Part shown: in pieces, positions 7,901-16,576 of the stretch
Layout of the letters: every line of letters starts with the position of its first letter
How positions within the stretch are numbered: the first letter of the stretch is position 1
DNA from: Aromatoleum petrolei
GTDB lineage: Bacteria > Pseudomonadota > Gammaproteobacteria > Burkholderiales > Rhodocyclaceae
Direction: 5' to 3'
DNA: 64,000 bases
Assembly: GCF_017894385.1 (NCBI RefSeq)
Contig: NZ_CP059560.1
Span: 1,240,001 to 1,304,000, forward strand
Notes under the pieces: generated by a model
What the model was told of the DNA's origin: nothing
Databases searched by the model: none
Seen by the model: only the letters and a program-made list of their open reading frames with translations
Made by a program: the position numbers and the translations under genes

Positions 7901-9760
7901 ATGACCGCCCCCATGAACGCAGCCCGTCGCCCGCAGGGTAACGAAAATCCCGAAGAAGAGCCCTTCGTCCCGGATTTTTCCGAAGGCGCGGAGACCGGGC
8001 TCTACCTCGCCCTCTTCGAGCTGATCGACGAAGGCCTGATCATCACGGGCGACGAGGTCGTGCTGGAAGCCAACAGCGCGGCCTGCCGCCTGCTCGAACG
8101 CGACTATCGGCAACTTGCCGGGAAGCCTCTCGCCGACCTCTTCCCTTCCGAACGCGACTTCCTCGATGCACGCGCCCGCCTCTTCATTCAGGGCGAGATG
8201 CGCGGAAGCCTGCGCGTGTCCTTGCCGGGCGAGCGGCATCGCGACCTGCGCTTCGTCGCTGCGGCGCGCATCCGTCCGGGCATCCACGCGCTGATCCTGA
8301 GCCCGGACGTCATCACCGAAGCCTACGCAAGCGCCACCTTCGACGAGACACCGGCCGTGGACGCGCTGTGGCCGCGGCTCGCAGCGGCACTGGAGCAGCC
8401 CGTGATCGTCCTTGACGAGCGCGACCGCATCGCTGCGGCGAACGCGGCAGCCCTCGGGGCACTGGGACTCACGCGCGGAAACCTGATCGGGCAAGCCGTT
8501 GCGGACTGCCTTGGCATCGACTGGCCAGCCGCGGACGCCGCACAGATCGCACGCCTCAAAGTGCCGGGCCGCAGCGGCGAGATCGCCGCACGCGTGCTCG
8601 CGGGACCCAAACCGGACTGGCGCCTGTTGATCCTGCCACCCGCACTGCACGACTCGGCAGCGGAAAATCCGCCTGCGGCCCCAGGCGAAAGCATACTGGA
8701 GCGCATGTTCGTCGATAGTCCCCTGCCGACCTTGCTCTGCGAAGGGCCGCAACTGCGCATCCTCGCCGCCAACGTGGCGGCGGCCCGCGTGTATGGGTAT
8801 TCACGCGAAACCTTGGGCACGATGGAGATCGGCGCCCTGCGCACTACACCGGGCGACGGCCGGCACGCCGGCGAACCGGGAATCTGGCAGCACCGGCGTA
8901 GCGACGGCAGCACCTTCGACGTCGACATCGTCACGTATGCACTCGACTCGGCCGCCCATCCCGGCCTCATGGTGGTGATGCACGACCTGCCTGACGCGCC
9001 CTTGCTCGCGTTCGAGACGCGCTTGCGCCAGGCGGTCGATCTGGGGCAGCTGGATGTCCATTTCCAGCCGCTGGTCGACGTCCGCGACGGCGCCGTGCAT
9101 GCCGGAGAAGCCTTGCTGCGCTGGCATCACCCGGAACTCGGGATGATTCCCTTCCAGCGTTTCGGCGGCGTCGCGCGCGATGCGGGACAGCTCGTGCGGA
9201 TGGGCGACTGGGTGCTGCATGCAGCCTGCACGGCGGCGGCCGCATGGCCGCAGCATGAAGGCCGCGACGTGCGCGTCGTGGTGAACGTGGCGCTCGAACA
9301 GCTACTGCACGGCAATCTCGGGGAACGCGTGCGCCACGCGCTGAGCGCATCCGGCCTGGACGCAGCGCGGCTGGAACTGGATCTCGACGAGCGTGTGCTC
9401 AATGACGAGCACACGCGCCTGATCGGCCTGCTGCAGTCTATCGCCGGAAGTGGGGTCCGCTTGGCGATCGACGATTACGGCCGCGGCCTGTCGTCGATTC
9501 CCCGGCTCAAGCGCTACCCGCTGAACGCGCTGAAGCTCGACCCTCTGCTCGTGCGCGAGGTGGGCATCCGCGAGGACAGCGAGGCCATCGTCGAAGCGAT
9601 TGCCGGCATGGCCGGAATCCTCGGTCTGGAGGTGCTCGCACGCGGCGTCGAAACCGAAGCGCAGGAGGCATTCCTGTCCGCTCTCGGCTGCCGCCTGCAG
9701 CAAGGACCGCTCTTCGGCCAGCCGATGACCGCCGCCGCCTTCGGCGCTTTCCTCGCCTGA
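7901..9760 (+). CDS. PAS-PAS-EAL domain protein with altered catalytic residues
   Basis: 619 residues, no membrane segments. Residues ~35-260 hold two PAS-like sensor modules, ~270-360 a clear third PAS domain (RILAANVAAARVYGYSRETL), and 375-619 an EAL phosphodiesterase-type domain. EAL is intact at E403 (GEALLRW), the Asn in VVNVAL, the DDYG pair and the Lys in ALKLDPLL are kept. The Glu of the LEIT motif is Asp (D494, LELDLDE), and the Glu of the AEGVET motif is Arg (R581, ARGVET). Loss of the second should impair metal-dependent c-di-GMP hydrolysis, so this may be a c-di-GMP sensor or a weak enzyme. Fold assignment is firm, activity is inferred. Confidence 0.85.
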   Translation: MTAPMNAARRPQGNENPEEEPFVPDFSEGAETGLYLALFELIDEGLIITGDEVVLEANSAACRLLERDYRQLAGKPLADLFPSERDFLDARARLFIQGEMRGSLRVSLPGERHRDLRFVAAARIRPGIHALILSPDVITEAYASATFDETPAVDALWPRLAAALEQPVIVLDERDRIAAANAAALGALGLTRGNLIGQAVADCLGIDWPAADAAQIARLKVPGRSGEIAARVLAGPKPDWRLLILPPALHDSAAENPPAAPGESILERMFVDSPLPTLLCEGPQLRILAANVAAARVYGYSRETLGTMEIGALRTTPGDGRHAGEPGIWQHRRSDGSTFDVDIVTYALDSAAHPGLMVVMHDLPDAPLLAFETRLRQAVDLGQLDVHFQPLVDVRDGAVHAGEALLRWHHPELGMIPFQRFGGVARDAGQLVRMGDWVLHAACTAAAAWPQHEGRDVRVVVNVALEQLLHGNLGERVRHALSASGLDAARLELDLDERVLNDEHTRLIGLLQSIAGSGVRLAIDDYGRGLSSIPRLKRYPLNALKLDPLLVREVGIREDSEAIVEAIAGMAGILGLEVLARGVETEAQEAFLSALGCRLQQGPLFGQPMTAAAFGAFLA

Positions 9761-9770
9761 CGGGGGAGAG

Positions 9771-10103
9771 TCAGTAAGCGAGCAGCGTCCGGCAGGTTTC
9801 CGTGCGGCCGGTGATGCGGCTGAAACTCGCGAGCTGCGCCTTCACGAAATCGTCCGGCACGCGCTCGTCGGCGCAGTAGTCGCGCAGTTGCAGGGCGTAA
9901 GCGAGGCTCTGAAGGTCGCCCTGGGTGCGAGACAGCGCGGGATAGCGGTAGCCGGAAATGTCGCGGAAGGAGCGATCCGGTTTCGCCGCATCGGTCGCTA
10001 CCGCAGGCGCTGGCGATACGTCCGCTTGCGCGGTCGCGGTCTGCGCGGACAGGGTCGTCGATAACAGCAGGATAAAACTCGCAAGCAGGGCACGCTGCAG
10101 CAT
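9771..10103 (-). CDS. Small exported protein of unknown function
   Basis: 110 residues from the ATG at 10103, which has GAGGA about 8 nt upstream. Residues 1-25 form a signal peptide (LLASFILLLSTTLSAQTATAQA). The mature part has a conserved-looking SFRDISGYRYPALSRTQGDLQSLAYALQLRDYCADERVP segment and two cysteines that could pair. It is convergent with the EAL gene (stops 10 nt apart) and downstream of pntB on the same strand. Function not recognised. Confidence 0.65.
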   Translation of the reverse strand: MLQRALLASFILLLSTTLSAQTATAQADVSPAPAVATDAAKPDRSFRDISGYRYPALSRTQGDLQSLAYALQLRDYCADERVPDDFVKAQLASFSRITGRTETCRTLLAY

Positions 10104-10161
10104 CGGCCAATCCTCGCCAATCACCGGTTCCCGATATTACGGCACGCCCTGCCGCGAACTG

Positions 10162-10197
10162 AAGCGGCCTGCCCCTTTCGGGAGCCGAAGGCCGCTT
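10162..10197 (-). terminator. Hairpin downstream of pntB, possible terminator
   Basis: AAGCGGCC and GGCCGCTT form a perfect 8-bp stem with a 20-nt loop, 11 nt past the pntB stop. There is no U-run on the minus strand, so it may stabilise the 3' end rather than terminate by itself. Confidence 0.35.
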
Positions 10198-10208
10198 TCG
10201 GACGACGC

Positions 10209-11582
10209 TCAGACCTCCAGCGCCTTCACATGGGTGATGACTTCACCGATGATCTGCTGCGCGCTACCGTACAGCATGCGGCAGTTGTCCTTGTAGAACA
10301 GCGCGTTCTCGATTCCCGAGTAGCCGGCGCCCTGCCCGCGCTTCACGACGATGACGTTGTGCGCCATGTCGACGTTGAGGATGGGCATGCCGTAGATCGG
10401 GCTCGACTTGTCGGTGCGCGCAACCGGGTTCACAACGTCGTTCGCTCCGATCACCAGGGCCACGTCGGCCTGCGGGAAATCGGCGTTGATCTCCTCCAGG
10501 TCGAAGATCTTGTCGTAGGGCACACCGGCCTCGGCAAGCAGCACGTTCATGTGGCCCGGCATACGACCTGCGACCGGATGAATCGCAAATGCCACCTCGA
10601 CACCGCCCTCCTCAAGCAGCTGCGCCATCTCCCAGACCTTATGCTGCGCACCGGCGACCGCCATGCCGTAACCGGGGACGATGATGACCTTGGATGCGTA
10701 GCGCATGACGGAGGCCGCATCGAGCGCGGAGAGCTCCTTCATCGTGCCCTCGATCGCCTCACCACCGCCTGCGGCCGCGCCGGAGAGCGGCGTGAAGATG
10801 ACGTTCCTGATCGGGCGGTTCATCGCCTTGGCCATGAGCTGGGTGAGCAACGTACCGGACGCGCCGACGACGATGCCCGCGACGATCAGCGCCGGATTGC
10901 CGAGCACGTAGCCCTCGAAACCGACCGCGAGGCCCGTGAAGGCGTTGAGCAGCGAGATCACCACCGGCATGTCGGCGCCGCCGATCGGCGTCGTCAGGAT
11001 CGCGCCGAGCACCAGCGCGACGATGAAGAACGCGATGACGATAACGGCAGGCGGCGTTTCGGTGACGATGATCGCCAAACCGAGCACCACGGCAAGCCCC
11101 GCGAGCACAACGTTCACGAGGTTCTGCTGCGGCAGGCGCCAAGTCTTGGTCATGATGCCCTGCAGCTTGGCAAATGCGACGCACGAACCCGAAAACGCTA
11201 CCGAGCCGATCAACGCACCGACAACCGCGAGCGTCGTCGCCGTGACACCGTGCGTGCCGCCGCGGGCGAACTCGAGCGCCGCGATCGCTGCCGCCGCGCC
11301 GCCGCCCATGCCGTTGTAGATCGCGACCATCTGCGGCATGTCGGTCATCTTGACGACTTTTCCGCTCCACCACGCGACCGCGCCGCCAGTGACGATGGCG
11401 GTGATCATCAGTCCGTAGTTCTGCATGCCCGGAGTGTAGAAGGTGACGAGGGTGGCGGCGATCATCGCATACCCCGCCCACACGATACCCTTGCGCGCCG
11501 TGACAGGCGAGCTCATCGCCTTCAGGCCGAGGATGAACACCACGGCGACGCCGAAATACGCCAGCTGGATGACGCCGTTCAT
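10209..11582 (-). CDS. pntB: NAD(P) transhydrogenase subunit beta
   Basis: Inner-membrane proton-translocating transhydrogenase subunit with the NADP(H)-binding domain III at its C-terminus. 457 residues. The first ~270 are a series of hydrophobic helices. The last ~180 contain VIIVPGYGMAVAGAQH, IHPVAGRMPGHMNVLLAEAGVPYD, ALVIGANDVVNP and VVKRGQGAGYSGIENALF, all typical of the NADP site. Its start overlaps pntAb by 4 nt (ATGA). Together with the two upstream genes it forms the split three-subunit enzyme. Confidence 0.95.
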   Translation of the reverse strand: MNGVIQLAYFGVAVVFILGLKAMSSPVTARKGIVWAGYAMIAATLVTFYTPGMQNYGLMITAIVTGGAVAWWSGKVVKMTDMPQMVAIYNGMGGGAAAAIAALEFARGGTHGVTATTLAVVGALIGSVAFSGSCVAFAKLQGIMTKTWRLPQQNLVNVVLAGLAVVLGLAIIVTETPPAVIVIAFFIVALVLGAILTTPIGGADMPVVISLLNAFTGLAVGFEGYVLGNPALIVAGIVVGASGTLLTQLMAKAMNRPIRNVIFTPLSGAAAGGGEAIEGTMKELSALDAASVMRYASKVIIVPGYGMAVAGAQHKVWEMAQLLEEGGVEVAFAIHPVAGRMPGHMNVLLAEAGVPYDKIFDLEEINADFPQADVALVIGANDVVNPVARTDKSSPIYGMPILNVDMAHNVIVVKRGQGAGYSGIENALFYKDNCRMLYGSAQQIIGEVITHVKALEV

Positions 11583-11875
11583 TGCGCACCTCCCGACTTC
11601 GACTTGAACATCGCGAGCATGCGTTCGGTCACGACGTAGCCGCCGGCGGCGTTGGCGGCGCCAAGGAACACCGCAACGAAGCCGATGGCCAGCTGCGTCG
11701 GATCTTCCGGATCGGCGTGGCCGAGCACCACCATCGCGCCCACGAGCACGACGCCATGGACGAAGTTCGACCCCGACATCAGCGGGGTATGCAGGATCAC
11801 CGGCACGCGCGAGATCACCTCGTATCCCGTGAATGCGGCCAGCATGAATATGTACAGCGCGGTAATGCCTTCCAC
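11579..11875 (-). CDS. pntAb: NAD(P) transhydrogenase subunit alpha part 2 (membrane)
   Basis: 98-residue membrane part of the alpha subunit. It has three hydrophobic helices: YIFMLAAFTGYEVI, FVHGVVLVGAMVVLG, and LAIGFVAVFLGAANAAGGY. The motif SRVPVILHTPLMSGSN between helices is characteristic. Located 13 nt after pntAa and overlapping pntB by 4 nt, so stoichiometric co-expression by translational coupling is expected. Confidence 0.93.
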   Translation of the reverse strand: MEGITALYIFMLAAFTGYEVISRVPVILHTPLMSGSNFVHGVVLVGAMVVLGHADPEDPTQLAIGFVAVFLGAANAAGGYVVTERMLAMFKSKSGGAQ

Positions 11876-11888
11876 GTTTGCGTCCCCC

Positions 11889-13013
11889 TTACAGTCCCAG
11901 AACCTGCTTCACGCCCGCGTGCCGCAGCTCGCCCGCGTGGGTGAGACAGCAACCCGCCATCACTTCGTCCTCCCAGTCGAGCACGAGCTCGCCGTCCTTG
12001 ATGAAGGGGGAGATGAAGTTGAAGAGGTTCTTGGCGTACATCTCGGACGCATGCACGGGCATGCGGCTGGCAATGTTGGTGGGACCGATCACGAGCACGT
12101 CGCCCACCCAAGTCTTTTCACCGGCGACGGTGCCTTCGACGTTGCCGCCGGAGTCGGCTGCCATGTCGACGACGACCGCGCCCGGCTTCATGCGCGCAAC
12201 CATGTCGGCGGTGATGATCTTCGGCGCCTTTTTGCCGGGGATCGCTGCCGTGGTGATCAGCGCATCGGACTGCGCGACCGCCTTCGCAAGGCGTTCGGCC
12301 TGCTTCGCCTTCTCCTCGTCGGTGAGCTCGCGCGCGTAGCCGCCGGTGCCGGCCGCGGAAACGCCCGTGTCGACAAACTTCGCGCCCAGCGATTCGATTT
12401 GCTCGCGCGTCTCGGGGCGCACGTCGTAGGCCTCAACCATCGCGCCGATGCGCCGCGCGGTGGCGATTGCCTGCAAGCCCGCCACACCCGCGCCGATCAC
12501 GAGAACCTTCGCCGGTCGGATGGTGCCGGCCGCGTAGGTGAGCATGGGGAAGAACTTCGGGCTGTGGTCGGCGGCGATCAGTGCGCACTCGTAACCAGCC
12601 ACGGCGGCCTGGCTGGAGAGCACGTCCATGCTCTGCGAGCGTGTGATGCGCGGCAGCAACTCGAGCGCGAAGCTGGTGATCTGCTTTTCCATCAGCTGTC
12701 GGGCGCGCTCCGCACTGGACCAGGGCTGCAGCATGCCCAGCAGCACTGCACCGGGTTTCATCGCCGCGATCAGCTCCGCCGACGGCGGTTGCACGCACAG
12801 CATGGCATCGGCCTCAGCGCACACCTCGACGCCGCTCGAGGCGAACTGGACATCCGCGAACATGTCGTCGCGCAAATGCGCCGGCATGCCCGCACCGGCC
12901 TGGATCACCACCTTGGCACCAAGACCTAGGTATCTCTTCACTACATCCGGAACGACCGACAAACGTCGCTCGCCGGCATTCGCTTCCGCTGGCACTCCGA
13001 TCAACAGAGCCAT
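11889..13013 (-). CDS. pntAa: NAD(P) transhydrogenase subunit alpha part 1 (NAD-binding)
   Basis: 374-residue soluble NAD(H)-binding subunit, alanine-dehydrogenase-like. Start at MALLIGVPAE (13013) with a strong GGGAGGA box; the frame stays open to 13409 but upstream codons look non-coding. Motifs: ANAGERRLSVVPDVVKRYLGLG, the dinucleotide loop VLVIGAGVAGLQAIATARRIGAMVEAYDVRPE, and ALITTAAIPGKKAPKI. First gene of pntAa-pntAb-pntB, divergent from corA. An inverted repeat lies in the 271-nt intergenic region. Confidence 0.94.
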   Translation of the reverse strand: MALLIGVPAEANAGERRLSVVPDVVKRYLGLGAKVVIQAGAGMPAHLRDDMFADVQFASSGVEVCAEADAMLCVQPPSAELIAAMKPGAVLLGMLQPWSSAERARQLMEKQITSFALELLPRITRSQSMDVLSSQAAVAGYECALIAADHSPKFFPMLTYAAGTIRPAKVLVIGAGVAGLQAIATARRIGAMVEAYDVRPETREQIESLGAKFVDTGVSAAGTGGYARELTDEEKAKQAERLAKAVAQSDALITTAAIPGKKAPKIITADMVARMKPGAVVVDMAADSGGNVEGTVAGEKTWVGDVLVIGPTNIASRMPVHASEMYAKNLFNFISPFIKDGELVLDWEDEVMAGCCLTHAGELRHAGVKQVLGL

Positions 13014-13194
13014 TGGCGTCCTCCCTGACTGGGTTGGTAAATGTGTACGCTTGCGCGGGCCAACTCCGACGGCGGACATGAAAGCACGGCGGCCGACTGC
13101 TCCGCTGTGCAACTTCCGTATTCGACTCTCCGATGATCCGCGACTGAATCTGCAGGTGCTGGCGCCATCACCTGTTCTGTTTTCTTGATGCAAA

Positions 13195-13218
13195 CTGCAA
13201 ATTCCTTGCAATTTGCAG
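13195..13218. promoter_or_regulatory. Perfect 9-bp inverted repeat between pntAa and corA
   Basis: CTGCAAATT and AATTTGCAG are exact inverted copies separated by 6 nt, with an extra TGCAAA just to the left. It sits about 180 nt before pntAa and 67 nt before corA, so it could be an operator for either. The TTTGCAAA-like half sites recall those of ScfR-type short-chain acyl-CoA regulators, but no such regulator gene is in the window. Function not established. Confidence 0.4.
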
Positions 13219-13284
13219 GGGGCGCTTGACGGATAATACCGATTGCCATTTTCAGCGCAACCTGTTCCTGCAAGAAAGTTCCCG

Positions 13285-14382
13285 ATGAAGACGTCACGCA
13301 ACGGCACCCGCCGACGCAAAACGATGGCGATCACGACGGCGAAGGCGGGCCTCCCGCCGGGCTCCCTGGTCCACGTCGGCGCGGTGAAGACCGATCGCCC
13401 CGAGATCACGCTAATCGCCTACGACGAGGGCGGAATCGAGGAAAAGCGCTTCGCGAGCATCGTCGAATCGCGCGAGTACAAACCTGCGCACGGGCGCCTG
13501 TGGCTCAATGTGCACGGCTTGCAGGATGCCGAGATCCTCGGCGAGATCGGACGGCGCTTTCAGTTGCATCCTCTGGTGCTCGAAGACATCCTGAACACGC
13601 ACCAGCGGCCGAAGATCGAGGACTACGGCAGCTACCTCTACTGCGTGCTGCGCGTATTCGAGTACGACCCGGCGTCGCGCACGCTGAGTTCCGACCAGCT
13701 GAGCGTGGTCCTGGGCGAGAGCTTCGTCCTGACCTTCCAGGAGCGGCGCACGGGCATCTTCGAACCCATCCGCGAACGCCTGCGCACGCCTCACGCGCCC
13801 CTGCTCAAGCGCGGCACCGACTATCTGGCCTACACTCTCCTGGACGCGGTCATCGACCGCTATTTCGTGGTCGTCGACCAACTCGGCGACACCGCGGAGC
13901 AACTCGAGGACGAGGCGCTCGCCAGCCCCACCCCGGCGCTGCTGCGCACGATCAACCTGGTCAAGCACGACACCCAGCTGCTGCGGCGGGCGATCTGGCC
14001 GCTGCGCGAGGTGCTGAACGGCCTGCTACGCGGCGAAAGCACATTCTTCCAGCCGGAAACGCGCCTCTACCTGCGCGACATCTACGACCACACGATCCAC
14101 GTGATCGAGACACTGGACGCGGTGCGCGAACTGCTTGGCGACCTGATGGACATCTACCTGTCGGCGGTGTCTAACCGGCTGAACGTCGAGGTCCGCATCC
14201 TCACGGTGCTGACGACCCTGTTCCTGCCGGCGACACTCATCACGGGGATCTTCGGCATGAACTTCGAACGGATGCCGCTGATCGCGGACGGACAGGGATT
14301 CTACGTCGCGCTGGCAATGATGGCCGGAGTCGCTGCCGCGATGGCCGCAGCCTTCTGGCGGCGCAACTGGCTAAGGCTGTGA
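13285..14382 (+). CDS. corA: CorA-type magnesium/cobalt transporter
   Basis: Inner-membrane pentameric divalent-cation channel. 365 residues from the ATG at 13285 (AAGAAAG box); the frame is open a further 14 codons upstream. The long cytoplasmic N-terminal domain contains WLNVHGLQDAEIL and HPLVLEDILNTHQRPKIEDYGSYLY. Two membrane helices lie at the C-terminus, the first ended by the signature YGMN equivalent (TGIFGMNFERMP), then YVALAMMAGVAAAMAAAFWRR. The 3' end overlaps the convergent phosphatase gene by 12 nt. Confidence 0.92.
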   Translation: MKTSRNGTRRRKTMAITTAKAGLPPGSLVHVGAVKTDRPEITLIAYDEGGIEEKRFASIVESREYKPAHGRLWLNVHGLQDAEILGEIGRRFQLHPLVLEDILNTHQRPKIEDYGSYLYCVLRVFEYDPASRTLSSDQLSVVLGESFVLTFQERRTGIFEPIRERLRTPHAPLLKRGTDYLAYTLLDAVIDRYFVVVDQLGDTAEQLEDEALASPTPALLRTINLVKHDTQLLRRAIWPLREVLNGLLRGESTFFQPETRLYLRDIYDHTIHVIETLDAVRELLGDLMDIYLSAVSNRLNVEVRILTVLTTLFLPATLITGIFGMNFERMPLIADGQGFYVALAMMAGVAAAMAAAFWRRNWLRL

Positions 14383-15132
14383 GGCAGGCGCCTCGACGAG
14401 CTTGATCAACGCGAGGGAAATATTGTCGCCCGCGCCCGCCCCGCGCTTGCGCGCGCGTTCGACGAGCACTTCGGCGGCGTCGCGGGCGCGCCGCGCACAC
14501 ACTTCCGCGGCGATCTCCGCGTCCGAGAGCAGGCCCCACAAGCCGTCCGAGCACAACAGGAAACTGTCCCCCGCCTGCGGCCGCACCCCCTGACTCAGGG
14601 TGACCTCGGGTGGCCTTTCGCTCCCCAGGCAGGACAGGAGGACATTGCGCCGGGGGTGAATGCGGGCGCCTGCGTCGTTCAGCTGCCCCTTGCGCTGCAG
14701 ATCGCCGACGACGGAATGATCCTCGCTGCGGGCCATCAGGCAACTATCACGAAAGTGATAAAGACGAGAATCCCCGCAATGCGCCCAGCGTATCTCGCCG
14801 GGCTGCAGCACCAACACGACCGCGGTGCTGTGCGGTTCCTTCTCGCTCGTCAGTCGTGTGAGGCGGATGATCAGGTGAGCATCGTTGACGATGGTGTTCA
14901 GCAGGCTGCCGGCATCCTCCGAACGCGGGGAATAATCGTCGAAGTTCTGCCGCGCCTTGAGCAGCACCTGCTCCGCCGCCATTGCCCCACCGGTATGCCC
15001 ACCCATCCCGTCGGCAAGGACTGCCATGAGCATCCCGCGTTCGCGCGGATGGGCGAACACCCCCACACGGTCCTGCTGTTCGTGCCGATCTCCGATATGG
15101 CTGGCAACGCAGGTTTCCACTGTGATTGGCAT
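14371..15132 (-). CDS. PP2C-family serine/threonine phosphatase
   Basis: Metal-dependent protein phosphatase, 253 residues. Motifs: RHEQQDRVG (residues 16-24), ADGMGGHTGGAMAAE (about 40-54), HCGDSRLYHF, LLCSDGLWGLLSD and GDNISLAL, which together supply the aspartates for two metal ions. No membrane segment. It resembles Stp1-like phosphatases that often pair with a Ser/Thr kinase or FHA protein, but none is adjacent. Convergent with corA, overlapping by 12 nt. Confidence 0.9.
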   Translation of the reverse strand: MPITVETCVASHIGDRHEQQDRVGVFAHPRERGMLMAVLADGMGGHTGGAMAAEQVLLKARQNFDDYSPRSEDAGSLLNTIVNDAHLIIRLTRLTSEKEPHSTAVVLVLQPGEIRWAHCGDSRLYHFRDSCLMARSEDHSVVGDLQRKGQLNDAGARIHPRRNVLLSCLGSERPPEVTLSQGVRPQAGDSFLLCSDGLWGLLSDAEIAAEVCARRARDAAEVLVERARKRGAGAGDNISLALIKLVEAPASQP

Positions 15133-15287
15133 AGGCGAATAGGCTCGTTCTTTTGCGCCGATATTACAGTGGCTACCTACTTAGCGGTAGATCGCGGACC
15201 GCCCCCTTGCACGCCCGTGTGACGAGGGTCACGCCCGGACTAGGACGTCGGGACAGCCCTCAAGATCCACAGCACCTGTTGCCTCGC

Positions 15288-15330
15288 AGCATCTGCGGCG
15301 CACTCACTCAAGAAGTGCGCCGCAGATGCT
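15288..15330 (-). terminator. Strong 17-bp hairpin at the end of the glc operon
   Basis: Two arms of 17 nt (15288-15304 and 15314-15330, AGCATCTGCGGCGCACT and its exact complement) enclose a 9-nt loop. The hairpin starts at the last base of the glcF stop codon. No U-run follows on the minus strand, so it may act as an intrinsic-terminator variant, a rho-dependent stop with 3'-end protection, or a protein site. Confidence 0.55.
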
Positions 15331-16574
15331 TACAGCGGGAAACCGTTGAGGCGGCTATCGACCAGCTCGACCCAATGCCGTACCGGCGTCGTGGTGCCCG
15401 CCTGCAGATGGGTCATGCAGCCAATGTTGGCCGAAGCGATCATCGTCGCGCCGCCTTCGCCCAGCGCCGCGAGCTTGTTCGCGCGCAGCTGTTTCGAAAG
15501 TTCAGGCTGAAGCAGCGAGTAGGTGCCAGCCGAACCGCAGCACAGGTGGCCATCGCGCACCGGCGTGAGAGTGAAGCCGGCGGTCGTCAACAGACTCTCG
15601 ACGACCCCGCGGATCTTCAGGCCGTGCTGCAGCGTGCAGGGCGACTGGAAGGCCACCGCCACGGCGTCGCCGCGCCGCGTCCTGAGCAACTCCTGCAGCT
15701 TTTCACCCTCGGCCGCGACGATCTCGCTGACGTCTCGCGTCATCGCCGCGATCCTGGCCGCCTTCTCGGCATAGGCCGGATCCTGCGCGAGCAGGTGCCC
15801 GTAGTCCTTGACCTGCACGCCGCAGCCCGAGGCCGTCATCACGATCGCCTCGACCTCGCCGCGCTCCACCGCCGGCCACCACGCGTCGATGTTGCGCCGC
15901 GCGTCGTCGCGACCGCCTTCCTGGTCATTGAGGTGGAAGCGCACGGCGCCGCAGCAACCCGCACCCGGCTGCTCGACCAGAGAGATGCCGACGGCGTCGA
16001 GCACGCGCGCCGTCGCGGCATTGATAGACGGCGCCATCGCCGGCTGCGCACAGCCGGCCAGCGCGAGCATGCGCCGGGCGTGGCGCGGCTTGGGCCAGGG
16101 ACCGCAGGGACGCGCATCGGGCACCTTCTCCTTCAGGGCTGCGGGCAGCAGTCCGCGCACCGCGCGGCCGGCCTTCATTGCGATGCCGAACACGTCGGCA
16201 CGCGGCACGAACTCGCGCAGCGCCCAACGCTTGGCCGCCTCGGCGCCGCTGCGCGGCACGCGCTGTTCGACGATGTGGCGGCCGATGTCGGCGAGCCGGC
16301 TGTAATGGACCCCCGACGGACAGGTCGACTCGCACGAGCGGCAGGTCAGGCAGCGGTCCAGATGCAGTCGCGTCTTCTCCGTGACATCATGGCCTTCAAG
16401 GAGCTGCTTGATCAGGTAGATGCGCCCGCGCGGCCCGTCGAGCTCGTCGCCGAGGAGCTGGTAGGTTGGACAGGTGGCGGTGCAGAAGCCGCAATGCACG
16501 CAGGCGCGCAGGATCGCTTCGGCCTCGCGCCCTTCGGGCGTGTCCTTGATGAAATCGGCAAGTTGGGTCTGCAT
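15330..16574 (-). CDS. glcF: Glycolate oxidase iron-sulfur subunit
   Basis: Electron-transfer subunit of glycolate dehydrogenase (GlcDEF), passing electrons from glycolate to the quinone pool. 414 residues from MQTQLADFIK, starting 2 nt after glcE. Two [4Fe-4S] ferredoxin motifs lie near the N-terminus (CVHCGFCTATCP at ~25-36 and CLTCRSCESTCP at ~76-87). Two cysteine-rich CCG domains follow (PGAGCCGAVRFHL and DGHLCCGSAGTYSL). Last gene of the glc operon. Confidence 0.95.
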   Translation of the reverse strand: MQTQLADFIKDTPEGREAEAILRACVHCGFCTATCPTYQLLGDELDGPRGRIYLIKQLLEGHDVTEKTRLHLDRCLTCRSCESTCPSGVHYSRLADIGRHIVEQRVPRSGAEAAKRWALREFVPRADVFGIAMKAGRAVRGLLPAALKEKVPDARPCGPWPKPRHARRMLALAGCAQPAMAPSINAATARVLDAVGISLVEQPGAGCCGAVRFHLNDQEGGRDDARRNIDAWWPAVERGEVEAIVMTASGCGVQVKDYGHLLAQDPAYAEKAARIAAMTRDVSEIVAAEGEKLQELLRTRRGDAVAVAFQSPCTLQHGLKIRGVVESLLTTAGFTLTPVRDGHLCCGSAGTYSLLQPELSKQLRANKLAALGEGGATMIASANIGCMTHLQAGTTTPVRHWVELVDSRLNGFPL

Positions 16575-16576
16575 GT

